Assembly: GCA_030789695.1 (NCBI GenBank)
Contig: CM061142.1
Span: 151,053,266 to 151,117,265, forward strand
Direction of reading: 5' to 3'
DNA from: Scilla litardierei
Lineage: Eukaryota; Streptophyta; Magnoliopsida; Asparagales; Asparagaceae
DNA length: 64,000 nt
Below, in pieces: positions 1-10,740 of the stretch (positions are counted from its first letter, which is position 1; each line of letters begins with the position of its first letter). A program made the translations under genes and the position numbers. The notes beneath the pieces were generated by a model. That model was not told the origin of the DNA. It did no database searches and saw only the letters and a program-made list of their open reading frames with translations.

Positions 1-1551
1 TTGACACCATCCTGTATGTTGCCAATAACTTGCTCATGGGGATGGTCACGAACTGTTTGAAGCCGTCTGGGAACACCCTGATCACTAGGAACATTCTCAA
101 AAGAATCATTAGTAGGGTTAGTATCAACAGAATCAATAAGATCAGATTGACCAATAGAGTCACTAACTACTTCCATAGAATCATCGTCATCGATAATTCT
201 AGGAGGGACAAAATTTTCATTAAATGAAACATGAAGAGATTCCTCGATCGTTGAGGTTCTTTTGTTGTATATCTGGTAGGCTTTGCTACGGGAGGAATAT
301 CTAACGAATATCCCCTCATCAGATCTTGGATCAAATTTGTCCAAACTACCATACGTGTTCTTGATAAAACATTTTGCACCAAAAACTCTAAAATGTTTAA
401 CTTGAGGCAACCTGCCAAACAACAATTCATAACAAGTTTGTTTGGTGCCGGGCCTCAAGAGTATCCTATTAAACACATAGCAAGCGGTATGTACCGCTTC
501 TGCCCAAAATTGATGGCCAAGTTAGCTATCATCAAGCATAGTGTGAGCACATTCCACTAGCGTCCTATTCTTTCTCTCAACAACACCATTTTGAGGGGGT
601 GCGCGAGGGAAAGAAAAGGTGTGAGTAATACCAACTTCATCACAGAAATTTGAAAAAGACTCGTTCTCAAATTCCCCTCCATGATCACTACGAATAGTGA
701 TAATGGTGGTTCCAATGAGATTTTGTACTTTCTTAACAAATACTGTGAAGTTATCAAAAGCATCATTTTTATTAATTAAAGTAAATACCCAAGTAAATCT
801 AGAAAAGTCATCAACGATGATAAGTCCATATCGGGCATTCCCTAATGAAGAAACTCTAGTTGGCCCAAAAAGATCTAGATGTAAAAGCTCTAGAGGCCAT
901 TTAGAGGATGTGCTTTTCTTAGATTTGAATGACGATTTTGGAAGTTTGCCTCGTTGACACGAGTCACAAAAGCTTTTCTTTTGAAAGGCCAGCTTAGGAA
1001 ATTCTTTTATAGAATTTAGCTTGGATAGTTTGAAAAGTGTTTCAAAATTCGCATGACCAAAACGTCGATGCCATAAGTGTTGCTCACTTGTGTCCGCAAT
1101 AAGACATTGTTCATGTGAGTTTGGAATATCTAATATATATAAGTCCTTATGGCGTGTGCCAGAGAACAACACATTATTATTATCATTTCTTAAAATATGG
1201 CACATTCCTTTCTCAAAGCTAACTTTGTAACCCTTGTCACAAAGTTGACTTATAGAGATTAGATTGTGATTTAAGCCTTTAATAAGGTAAACATTACTTA
1301 TAAGGGGTTTAGAGGGGTTACCAAATTTCCAACACAGATATGGTTCCTCTCTCGTTGCCTCCAAAGACCACTCGGTTTCCATTTTCAATGGGCACCACTT
1401 CGGATAACAACTGAGCTTTACCAGTCATGTGTTTTGAGCACCCGCTATCAAGTATCCACCCATTCTTGGAGCCAAAATTTGATTTGTTGCTTCTTTTCTT
1501 TTTCTTAAGTATCTGAAGATAAAAATATTGTATCATGGTACCCAATGTCAT
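1..1551 (-). pseudogene. copia pol, 5' part: protease and integrase
   Basis: The minus-strand frames carry a retropepsin site (WILDSGCSKHMTG, about 1460-1420) and a GAG-pre-integrase HHCC zinc module (HLWHRRFGH...FCDSCQRGK). The integrase core follows, with the first Asp in HLDLFGP, the second in RSDHGGEF and the Glu in NGVVERKN. A frameshift lies between about 1388 and 1318 and a TAA near 520; the frame then stays open to base 1 through the integrase C-terminal region. RT and RNase H must lie left of the window. Integrase inserts the cDNA; here it is clearly broken. An acidic linker (around 190-140) leads toward the missing RT. Confidence 0.85.
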
Positions 1552-1565
1552 TAGGTCCTAAGAGA

Positions 1566-3860
1566 TTAGACCTTTGGAAGCCAAGTCCAATTGGACTTTG
1601 ACTTCCCAACATAGTCATCATTGTGCACAACATTCATGAAATAAGAATTAATATATGATTGTTTCTCATGTATGCTTGTGTCCTTCGGGCCCCAAATAGT
1701 GAATGTCTTGGGAGCCCTTTTCCTATTGGGAACATGCATGTTTTGTTGATTTCTACGTGGTGCATGTGTTCTACGGTGAAGTGGCCTAGTGTATGCATGC
1801 GGTGGATAAGCATAAGGCACATGATGAAGTGGTGGTGGCAACATATGATAAGGTGCATGATGGTAATCATTCATGTAGTAATGATGTGGATGAACATATG
1901 CATGTGGGAGAACACGTGCGTGAGTGTGTCTCACTTGGTGTGCACGTGCTCGTGGACATGGAGCATAGAAATCATCATATGTGTGGACAGGTGGGGTAGG
2001 AGGTGTGTTCCTACGTGGCATAGTATTGGTGTACATAAAAGCATGACCCTTCTTTAGAGGTCCACCCAAAGTGGGTTTCTTTCCAATAGGGGGTGTGTAC
2101 CTAGTGGAAGTACCATTGGTAGATGAACTACCCATGGGGTGTTTACTCCCGCTAGTTGAGGCCTCGAAAGATGGCCTTACAAAGGTGGTGGAAGATTTGG
2201 ATGAATTTTCCTTCTTATACCCCAAACCAACATGATGATTGGCCGGAAGTAAATCATTCAGAATATTATCTAAATGTTCCTTGCCTTTGTTGAATTTCTC
2301 AATTCGGCCTGTTGTGGGCTCATATTTCTCAGTGAGAGAAAGTATAGTAGTATCCAAAGTGGACACTTGTGTTGTGAGTTCACAAACATGAGACTTGAGA
2401 TTCTCATTCTCAATACTCAAAGTTGAGTTTCGAGAAATCAAATCCGCTATCTTGTGTTCATCTGAATCCTCAATGCTAACATGTTCAAGTTGAGATTTGA
2501 GATTTACAATCTCAGTTCTCAAGGCTTCAACAACGGTGTCGTTGTTGGTGATGATAGGCTTAGGTGTGGTCTGCAGACTAGTTAACTCATCTTTGATCTT
2601 AGTATATCTATTTACCAACTTAGAATACTTAGACCAAATTTGTTCATTAGCTAATCTTAGATCATCCATAGTTACCTCTTCACCTTCATCCTCGCTTTCA
2701 TCTGAAGCGGTCTCTTGATCATGTTGACCTCTTGCCATGAAGCACATGTGTGCTTGCTCCACTTGTTCATCATCTGACTCTCCACTTGAGTAGTCCTCTT
2801 CTGAGTCGATGAATGTGCCGACAAGCCCTTTCTTGTACTCCTTCTTGTACTTTCTTGACTTGTCGAACTTGGGTGCCTTCCATTTCTCCTTTTATTTGTT
2901 GAGAGGACAATCCACCTTGATGTGTCCTGGCTTGTTGTATTTGAAACACAAAGGAGCAGATGCATTAGTGGAAGTAACTTTAGATTTATTCTTAAAGTTA
3001 CCTTTTTGGAAGAACCGGTTGAACTTCTTTGCCATGAGGGCCAAAGATTCCATGTCCAACTCGTCTTCCGATTCTTCACTATCGATAGGTATAGTAGGGA
3101 CGGCCTTGAAAGTAATTGCCTTTTTCTTTGGCTCTTCTTGCTTCAAGAACGCCTTCATCTTGTCCTGCATCTTAATCTTGTTGTCCTTCTGTATCTCATA
3201 AGACATTAAGGTACCCATTAGTTGAACAACAGTATATTTGGACATATCGTTACCTTCCTCGATAGTGTATGTTCGCTTTTCCCAACTCGAAGGAAGTCCG
3301 TCAATGATCTTCGCGACTTTCTCTTCTTGGGTATAGGTCTTCCCAAGGGCTTTCAACTCGTTGGTTATATCCACGAAGCGAGCATAGTACTCCTTGATCC
3401 TTTCACCCTGTTCCATGTGAAACAACTTGAATTCTTTATTAGTAACAGTGAGTTTGGAGTGTTTTACCCTGCTCGTTCCTTCATGCAATATTAGGAGTTG
3501 GTTCCAAATCTGATATGCACTCTTACAGGTGTATATCTTGTTGAATTCTTCAGGCTCCAGTGCACATTGTAAGGCATTCATTGTCTTGGCATTGTTCACC
3601 TCCGCGACGACCTCCGCGGCAGTCCACTTCATTAATTCTTCTTCAGTGGGCTCAACATACTCCGTTAATGTGGCTCTCCAAAGTGATGTGCTCTGGAGGA
3701 AGGCTTCCATCCGGCATTTCCAGTACTCATAGTTGGTACAGTTGAAGTGAGGAGGCCTAGTTGAGGAGTGTCCTTCCATCACTGAAGAGGCTCCTTCACG
3801 ATTCTTGAAGGAGCTGTAGTCGGGTGGTGGTCGAACGGCCTTGTTGTCGTTGTTTGTCAT
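1566..3860 (-). pseudogene. copia gag (capsid/nucleocapsid), one internal stop
   Basis: Gag forms the virus-like particle and packages element RNA. I start at the ATG at 3860, just after the primer site; the open frame extends upstream only into LTR sequence. The N-terminal half has the UBN2-type gag domain (motif GTNYEYWK is degenerate here as CTNYEYWK), then acidic and lysine-rich linkers. A zinc knuckle reads CFKYNKPGHIKVDC, with Tyr in place of the second Cys, so metal binding is probably lost. A TAA at 2892-2894 interrupts the frame directly after the knuckle; the same frame continues to a natural stop after WLPKV at 1566. The second half has a coiled-coil-like segment and a strikingly His-rich stretch (about 1680-2040). 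The two TR-GAG1 copies have the same layout. Confidence 0.85.
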
Positions 3861-3872
3861 ATCTATGAACTT

Positions 3873-3885
3873 GGCTCTGATACCA
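3873..3885 (-). other. Primer-binding site, tRNA-iMet type
   Basis: The minus strand reads TGGTATCAGAGCC two bases downstream of the LTR end. This is the standard copia site complementary to the 3' end of initiator tRNA-Met. Confidence 0.95.
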
Positions 3886-3887
3886 AA

Positions 3888-5384
3888 TGTAATTCCCTGG
3901 TAGCTACTGCACAAGTATTAGAGGGGGGTGAATAGTACTTTAAAATAATCAAGAGACTAATTCCTAATTATTGTGCAAACACAAACAACTATGCGGAATA
4001 AGTAATAACAATAAGAACAATAGCAACGCAAACAAGCGATTTAATGGGTTCGGATCCACCCAAGTCTCCCTAACTTGTTCCCGGTGATCCTATGTCCCAG
4101 ACACCCGGATCCTCTCCGGCTACTTGAGTTAGAATCCACTAACTCAAGGTTCCACTAAACAACTTCTTGTAGAACTACTATAAGATCAAACAATACAATG
4201 AATGAATTGTGACTCCCATAAACCGGGATCACAAACTTCTCTCACAATCTGAGAGATAGACTTATAATAAATAGTGTAAATGAAATAACAAAACTCACCA
4301 CAAATTCCTATGCCTTGAGATACTTACGAATTAGGGCAAGGAAGGAAGATGAGAAAGAATGAGCACGAAACCCTAGCAACGATGAGCAACGTGAAAACGG
4401 CTAGGACGATGATGATGATCGTGGTCTGATCCTTCAGAAATATGAACCCACACCGTCGAAAATCTCCTTGAGAAATTAGGTCACAAAGAGAGAGGGAGAG
4501 ATTTTCGAGAAAGAAAGCCTTTGAAAATTGATAAACGAATGATGCAAAATTAGATCTGAAACCCCACTGATAATAGACAAATTTCCTTGTTTGAAACGAA
4601 TCAAACACATAAGGAAAGAATCAAAACAGATCAAGAAAAGTCGTGGAAATAAATTCTCCAACAGCTGGAAAAATAAAGCTGCTTAATCGGTCTAAAAAGG
4701 ATCACTGACCGATTAGTTTGAGAACTAGTCGGTCGGTGAACCTTCTTAGACCGACTAGATGGTTGACAGAGAATTCAGTGAAGTAAGGAGGATAAACTAG
4801 TCGGTCTAAGAGGACACATCAACCGACTAGTTTGACAACTAGTCGGTCGGTAAACCTTCTTGGACCGACTAATTGGTCAACAGTAACTCGGCTGAAAAAC
4901 ACAAGTAAGACTAGTCGGTTCAAGAAGGATTTCCAACCGATTAGATTGACATCTAGTCGGTTGGTCCTTCTACTTGAACCAACTAAGATGCAAAGAAAGT
5001 CAAACGAAGAAGCGATAAGCTACGGAAAACTTCCTAATATCTTCTAAGACAATCCTAGAGATAAGATACGATATATAAGAGGATATCGAAGGCAAGTAAT
5101 ACTCAAGGCTTAACATTCTAGAAGACAATGAAAATAAACAATACACACCGTCTTCCAAAGCTTCAATATGAAGATTCTGAATCCACTGACTTCAATAATA
5201 CTCCTTGAGCTTCAATGAAGCTTAAGGCACATTGTTTACACACTCTAAAGAATTCTTGGGACGTTGCTTGAGACCTACAAAGTAATTTGGCGACGATCTT
5301 CATAACTGCGCTCAAAGATAATTAGTACTCAATATTTATATTTTTCCATCATCAAAACCAAATCAGGGGAATCAATGCTCAACA
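3888..5384 (-). repeat. 5' LTR of the Sirevirus-like element (1497 bp)
   Basis: In element orientation the LTR starts TGTTGAGCATTGATTCCCC (5384 downward) and ends ...AATTACA at 3888, with the TG...CA ends expected of LTRs, two bases from the primer site. It aligns along its length with the 1.71-kb LTRs at 22631-24344 and 46900-48616. It is shorter mainly because its palindrome array has three units instead of five. The 3' LTR is outside the window, so the insertion age cannot be judged here. Confidence 0.9.
4684..4987. repeat. Palindromic ACCGACTAGT/ACTAGTCGGT array, 3 units
   Basis: There are three foldback units of about 72-76 bp. Each has outer arms of the type AGTCGGTC...GACCGACT and an inner perfect stem ACCGACTAGTT / AACTAGTCGGT around a 4-base loop. 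Spacers contain CAACAGTAACTCGG-like sequence, also seen in the other arrays of this window. The array lies in the upstream (U3) part of the LTR. Confidence 0.85.
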
Positions 5385-6688
5385 GACCGTCAGTGTTTCA
5401 TCCAATGGCCGAGATCAAGAGCGGAGCGGTGAGATTCCTCAGGCGACGTGGCTCGATGTTGAGCGTCGATTTCCGATCCAACGGACACAAATTGTCCCGC
5501 CTGAAGCAGCGCGAGCAGCCACGCGGCAGCACGATAATCAATCCCGCATTTGAACGAACGGCTCTGATCAACTCCGAGCGGGCTTCGGAGAGGAAAGAGG
5601 ATGCGAGCGCGGATCCGATCCGCTGGGACACGTGTCAGCTCCTCATCACATCCCGCTTCGATCCGACGGCGCCGCTCATGGATAGCGGATCCGAGCGGGG
5701 TATTAAGTGGATTTGAGCGATATTTTCGGATCAGATACCGACCTAATTCCCCTATAAATACCCTAGTATCCAGATGGTATTCTACACCCGTTTTGAGCGT
5801 ATTTTGAGCGTATTGGAGGGGCTACAGAGCATATTTTCGTGAGATTTTCTGGGTCTTTGGAAACAGAGAATAGAGGGTCTTGCAAAAGAATTTCAGAGGC
5901 TTTTTGAAGAGTTTTGGTGATAGAAATCTCAACTTTACTCCTGTATTTCACGTATTTAGCATGTATTTTGACGTTTTGATCATTTATTTGCGAATGAAAC
6001 TGAGTTTTCTCATCTCCATGCATGGCTAGTGACCTCATGTGTTGGTTGTAATGTAGTTAGGGCTATGTGATCGTTGATTTTGTTGTCTATTCGCCATATA
6101 TGCATGTTTTAATCACGTATTTCATCGATTTCTATGCATAATCTAATTAAGTATGTTAATCGGAGACGTGTGCATGCTTAATTGAATATGATCTGAGTAA
6201 GACTTATTCGTGATACAATCCGAGACGATGTATCGTAACCCGAGAGGGCACTTGTGCGTACGTTCTTTATGAAATCGACGTTTTACGTGACTACTTTTTG
6301 GCACTCTTGTGTACGCGTTTTATTGCCATACTTTCCGATGTTCTCATGCCCTAGCCGGATAAAACGTTGAGTAATAGAAAAGATATTCAAAATCATCAAT
6401 TACAAAATCCCTAACGAAACCACAACCGACACATGCTTCTCTTATTGGCTCTCTATATTGACCTCCCGTACTTGCTTTAGTTTTAATTTCTTGTCTACTC
6501 AAACCGTCATCACAATTTTCTCACAATCGAAAGGTGGTAATTTTTCATTGTTTTATTAATATTTTGAAATTGATTCTTTTGGTTTACAAGTCGACTGTCC
6601 CGTGGATTCGATACCTGACTCTCCAGGTTTACTACTTGATCAATCTCCTGCACTTTGGAGTAGCACTCGCATCTTTTGAGACGAGTCA
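5385..6688 (+). repeat. 5' LTR fragment of Athila-A
   Basis: Aligns with 13688-14999 of the 3' LTR; the first 495 bp or so are cut off by the copia insertion ending at 5384. It ends ...GACGAGTCA, as the 3' LTR does. Many substitutions between the two LTRs indicate an older insertion than TR-GAG2. Confidence 0.9.
5751..5760 (+). promoter_or_regulatory. TATA box of the Athila-A 5' LTR
   Basis: CCTATAAATA follows a GC-rich region with repeated GGATCCGA/CGGATC palindromes and is conserved in the 3' LTR at 14064-14073. Confidence 0.65.
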
Positions 6689-6694
6689 AGTTTT

Positions 6695-6712
6695 TGGCGC
6701 CGTTGCCGGGGA
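6695..6712 (+). other. Primer-binding site, tRNA-Asp type
   Basis: TGGCGCCGTTGCCGGGGA, six bases after the LTR end, is complementary to the 3' end of plant tRNA-Asp(GTC), the primer used by Athila-type elements. Confidence 0.9.
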
Positions 6713-6909
6713 CAACAGTATTTGTGATCCAAACTTTCAGTTTCTCTCGAGGAATATTCGGTGAGATCTTTCAATCTTTTAGTTTAGAATTTTTATTTGC
6801 TTTCTAAAAACACATCAAAATTTAAAATCATCATTTAAAAAACATCTTTTTCTGCTAGTTTATGTGGAATAGATCTCCCACTTCACATAGATTAATATGA
6901 ACGGAAAAT

Positions 6910-7830
6910 ATGGCTAATAATAATGGAGCACACATCACACCACCTACACAAGAAAGGCCTTTATTGGAAATTTAATGCCATCTAGGGTGGTGACTGATTC
7001 ATGCATAGTTCTGCCTGCTTATGCTCATACTTTTAATCTGAAGCCAGGTGTAATTCAACTCTTACCATCTTACCATGGCATTGAAAATGATAATCCTTAT
7101 TTGCATGTCAGAAACTTTGAAGAAGTATGCTCAACACAGTTGGATGGAAAAATTAGCTCTGATTCTATTCATCTTAAACTATTTCCATTCTCGCTGAAAG
7201 ATAAAGCTAAACATTGGTTTAATTCTTTGCCGCCTAGATTCATCTCTACTTGGTTACAATTGCAAACAGAGTTTCTAAAAAACTCTTTTCTTTGCAGAGG
7301 ACCCATGCCTTGAAGCGACAAATCATGTCCTTTTTGCAGAAGGAGAGGGAGTCGTACGACCAAGCATGGGATAGATTTAAGGACCTTCTGATCGCGTGCC
7401 CACACCATGGATACGATAATGGCCGTGCTATTGGTTTCTTTTACGACGGCCTGTAGCTACAGACTAGGCAGTACATGGAGATGATGTGCAACGGCGAGTT
7501 CTTTCAGAAAACTCCTACGAAGGCATGGGATTACATGGAAACCATAGCAGAACATGCGCGGAGATGGGAGTCTACTTCAGAGTTTGACAGATCGGAGCCA
7601 CCTCTACCAGCTAAAGGAGGCATGCACTCATTGAAGCCAGATGATGTAATAAGAGCGTAGGTGGATGCATTACTGATGCAAAGGCTACAAGGCCGAGAGT
7701 TGAGAGCAGCAAAAGCAGTCGAAGCTGGACTGTTTTGCGCCATTTGTGAACAACCCACTCATGACACGTCTGTTTGCCCTGCGATTCCTGCTATGAAAGA
7801 GACCATAAGGAACCCATAAACTGAAGTGAA
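6910..7830 (+). pseudogene. Athila-A gag, broken
   Basis: The ATG at 6910 opens a frame of about 20 codons (MANNNGAH...) that stops. Gag then continues in other frames: 6975-7313 (core domain with FEEVCS, KLFPFSLKDKAKHWFNSLP and TWLQLQTEFL), 7250-7456 (QIMSFLQKERESYDQAWDRF, CPHHGYDNG) and 7475-7660, with a TAG at 7457 and another at 7658. Downstream a zinc knuckle FCAICEQPTHDTSVCP is readable around 7735-7785. This is the Retrotrans_gag family in the Athila arrangement. At least two frameshifts and two stops make it non-functional. Confidence 0.8.
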
Positions 7831-9114
7831 TTGGGTGTCCAATCAAGGGGTAAATTCGAACACTTTCATCTCTTCTTGGAAGAATCGCCCAAATCTGAGA
7901 TGGGGACCACAGCAGCCGACACAACAGACGACCACTCCTTACCAGCATCCAAATCATGCGAGCAATCAAGGGAAAAGGAGCAGAGCGCTGATATCACTGC
8001 CGTACTTCAGCAAATGATGCAGATGCAGAATCAACAACAGAAGCAGCTTCAACAACAATTTCAGCAGCAGTTTCAGCAGCTTAACAAAAACTTTTCTAAA
8101 ATTGCTGCATCTTTAGAAAAAGGTACTTTACCAGCTCAATCTGTTGCAAATCCTAACATAAACTCCTCTTCCTTTTCAGGTGATAACGTGAAACCATGCA
8201 AGGCGGTGACTACTTTGCGTAGCGAAAAAGAGGATGAGCTTGTACCACAAAAGCTGCAGGATGAGGAGAAAAGCTTGGAAAGAGAGGAGGTCAAAGAAAA
8301 AGAGCCTGCACCATATACACCTCCAGCTCCATTTCCACAGAGGCTAGCACCACCTTCAAAAGATAAGTATCAAGCAGAAATTAGGGACATCTTCAAACAG
8401 GTACAAATTAATATTCCATTGCTTGATGAGATAAACCAAGTGCCTGCTTATGCTAAATTTTTAAAGGATCTATGCACTGTGAAACAGACGCTTAATGTGA
8501 AAAAGAAAGCTTTTCTCACGCAACAGGTAAGTGCCATAGTTCAACATAACACTCTACCTAAATATAAAGATCCAGGTTCTCCTACCATTCCATGCACTAT
8601 AGGAACAAAGAGCTTTGGAAATGCGTTGCTTGATTTGGGTTCGAGTGTAAATATTTTGCCTTACTATGTTTTCTTGAACCTAGATTTGGGAGAGCTGAAA
8701 CCAACCCCAGTGGTGCTACAGTTAGCAGACAGATCAATGAAAGTTCCAAGAGGTTGCGTGGATGATGTTTTGGTTCAGGTGGACAAATTCTACTACCCCG
8801 TGGATTTCATTATCCTAGACATACATGGACCGCCTTCTGGTAACATCACTCATGTCATTTTGGGACGTCCATTCCTAGCTACATGCAACGCCGTAATCAA
8901 TTGCAGGGACGGACAGTTGAAAATAACGTTTGGTAACATGAAGCTTGAATTAAATATTTTTAAATCATATAAGTTGCCCAAGAGTGTTGAAAGTATTGAA
9001 GAGGTATGCTTTATTGAAAATTTGATTGAAGACTACTTTGAGGCTGAGTATGAATGTGACTCTAATTATATTGACTATAATTTTGATGATGTTAATGAGT
9101 CTTATTTTGTGTAG
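7831..9114 (+). CDS. Athila-A gag C-terminus and aspartic protease domain
   Basis: This 427-codon open frame begins in a Gln-rich linker (QQQ-rich, about residues 65-90) that belongs to the end of gag; the apparent start is probably not a real initiation site. Proline-rich and lysine-rich linkers follow. The retropepsin-like domain lies at about 245-375, with the active-site motif DLGSS at 268-272, the QLADRS strand and the VILGRPFLA motif. The protease would cut the Gag-Pol polyprotein. The TAG at 9112-9114 is in the same frame as the RT region that follows, so it is probably a mutation inside an originally continuous gag-pol frame, or a readthrough site. Confidence 0.75.
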   Translation: MGVQSRGKFEHFHLFLEESPKSEMGTTAADTTDDHSLPASKSCEQSREKEQSADITAVLQQMMQMQNQQQKQLQQQFQQQFQQLNKNFSKIAASLEKGTLPAQSVANPNINSSSFSGDNVKPCKAVTTLRSEKEDELVPQKLQDEEKSLEREEVKEKEPAPYTPPAPFPQRLAPPSKDKYQAEIRDIFKQVQINIPLLDEINQVPAYAKFLKDLCTVKQTLNVKKKAFLTQQVSAIVQHNTLPKYKDPGSPTIPCTIGTKSFGNALLDLGSSVNILPYYVFLNLDLGELKPTPVVLQLADRSMKVPRGCVDDVLVQVDKFYYPVDFIILDIHGPPSGNITHVILGRPFLATCNAVINCRDGQLKITFGNMKLELNIFKSYKLPKSVESIEEVCFIENLIEDYFEAEYECDSNYIDYNFDDVNESYFV

Positions 9115-10249
9115 GACACTCCTGAAAAATCAAGGGAAGCATGGGCACCAAGGTTTGAACCATTGCCAGCTGGACTGCCACCACAACTACCCTCTGACGT
9201 GGAGCATCCAAAGCTTGAGCTTAAGCCATTGCCGGACTACTTGAAGTATGCATTCCTTGGAAAAGATGAGACTTTCCATGTGGTAATATCCTCCAAACTT
9301 ACACTTGAACAGGAACACTCATTGCTTGATTTGCTTAGGGAACATAAAGGGGCCATTGGATGGTCCATTGCAGACATCAAAGGTAAAAATCTCTTAACTT
9401 GTACACATCACATTTATCTTGAGGATGATTCAAAACCTATGCGTGAAATGCAACGTCCGTTGAACCCGACGTTAAAAGAAGTGGTAAAAGGTGAGGTTCT
9501 TAAATTACTTGATGCTGTAATTATTTATCCAATCTCTGATAGCAAGTGGGTTAGTCCAACTCAAGTCATGCTTAAGAAATCTGGTTTAACTGTGGTTAAG
9601 AATGAAAATAATGAACTCATACTTATGCGAACCACCACTGGATGGAGAATGTGTATTGACTATAGGAAGCTTAATTCGAAAACAAGAAAAGACCACTTTC
9701 CTAGGTCAAATTTTAGAAAGAGTGGCTGGTAATGAATATTATTATTTTCTAGATGGCTACTCAGGTTATTATCAGATAGAGATTTCTCTAGAGGATCAAG
9801 AGAAAACCACTTTCACTTATCCCTTTGGAACTTTTGCATTTAGGAGAATGCCATTTGGTCTATGCAATGCACCTACTACTTTTCAACGTTGCATGTTGAG
9901 CATCTTCAGTGATATGGTTGAAAAGATAGTAGAAGTATTTAGGGATGATTTCTCTGTATATGGCACTTCTTTTGAAAATTGTTTATCTAACTTGGCCCTT
10001 GTTTTATGCAGGTGTAAAGAGAAGAACTTGTTACTCAATTGGGAAAATTGCCACTTCATGACTACGGAAGGTTTGGTACTTGGTCATTTAGTTTCTAAAG
10101 CAGGTATTCAGGTGGACAGGGCAAAAGTTGAAGTAATAGAGAATTTACCAAGGCCAAAAATCGTCAGAGATATTCGTTCTTTCTTGGGACATGTAGGATT
10201 TTATAGATGCTTCATAAAGGATTTCAGCGCTATCTCTCGACCTCTTTGA
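9115..10249 (+). pseudogene. Athila-A reverse transcriptase
   Basis: Two overlapping frames (9163-9732 and 9602-10249) carry the RT domain. It has the substrate and template motifs (WVSPTQVMLKKSG, MCIDYRKLNSKT), then FLDGYSGYYQI, TFTYPFGTFAFRRMPFGLCNAPTTFQ, and the catalytic box VFRDDFSVYG. The box normally reads F-M-D-D in Athila; the Met is Arg here. A short deletion or frameshift near 9700-9735 replaces part of the segment between DHFP and the LERVAGNE motif. Both changes mean it would not make cDNA. The frame ends at TGA 10247-10249 just before RNase H. Confidence 0.85.
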
Positions 10250-10378
10250 AATTTATTAACTTCAAACACTGAATTTATTTGGACGTAAAAGTGTCAACGC
10301 TCTTTTGAAAAACTAAAATTCTTACTTGTCTCATCGCCTATTTTACAGGTTCCAGATTGTACTCTTCCTTTCGAGATA

Positions 10379-10740
10379 ATGTGCGATGCGAGTGATTACG
10401 CAGTGGGGGCGGTTCTTGGAAAAAAGAAAGAAAAGGTTCCATATGTGATTTACTATGTAAGTAAGACCATGAACGATGCTCAAAGAAATTACATGACAAC
10501 GGAAAAGGAATTACTTGCGGTGGTATTTGCGATGGACAAGTTCAGGAGCTACATTTTGGGATCATCCATCGTCGTCTATACAGACCATTCTGCACTCAAA
10601 TATTTATTATCTAAAAAGGATGCAAAACCAAGACTTATACGATGGATTCTTCTTTTGCAGGAGTTCAACATCGCGATACGAGACAAAAAGGGAGTGGAAA
10701 ATCAAGTTTCAGACCACCTCTCTCGAATGACGATAGGCAC
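10379..10740 (+). pseudogene. Athila-A RNase H domain
   Basis: It continues the RT frame after the stop. Visible motifs are [59 protein letters not shown] and the ending [12 protein letters not shown], which together are the gypsy-type RNase H. The local reading frame is intact across the domain, and the acidic residues in DASD, E of EKELLA and D of TDHSA are kept. It degrades the RNA strand during cDNA synthesis; it is dead here because it is separated from RT by a stop. Confidence 0.8.

Larger units (their letters stand above)
1..5384 (-). mobile_element. Sirevirus-like Ty1/copia retrotransposon, partial (5' LTR, gag, first part of pol)
   Basis: The element reads on the minus strand from a 5' LTR (3888-5384) through a tRNA-iMet-type primer site, gag, protease and integrase, and leaves the window before RT and RNase H. 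The gene order PR-INT-RT is the copia order. It sits inside the 5' LTR of Athila-A: the Athila LTR resumes at 5385 about 495 bp into its length, judged from the intact 3' copy. Its gag and LTR are closely similar to those of the gag-only copies at 22631-27419 and 46900-52749, so it represents the pol-bearing relative of that family. It is not functional as read: gag has one stop, and pol has at least one frameshift and one stop. The Sirevirus assignment is inferred from gag and protease motifs, a long palindrome-bearing LTR and multiple purine tracts in its relatives. Confidence 0.85.

Noticed and set aside
4684..4987. Regularly spaced palindromes resembling a CRISPR array
   Set aside because: The repeat units are foldbacks with variable arms and homologous spacers, lie inside plant LTRs, and have no cas genes nearby.
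6695..6712. tRNA gene fragment
   Set aside because: The 18-bp match to the tRNA-Asp 3' end is a primer-binding site next to an LTR; there is no cloverleaf.
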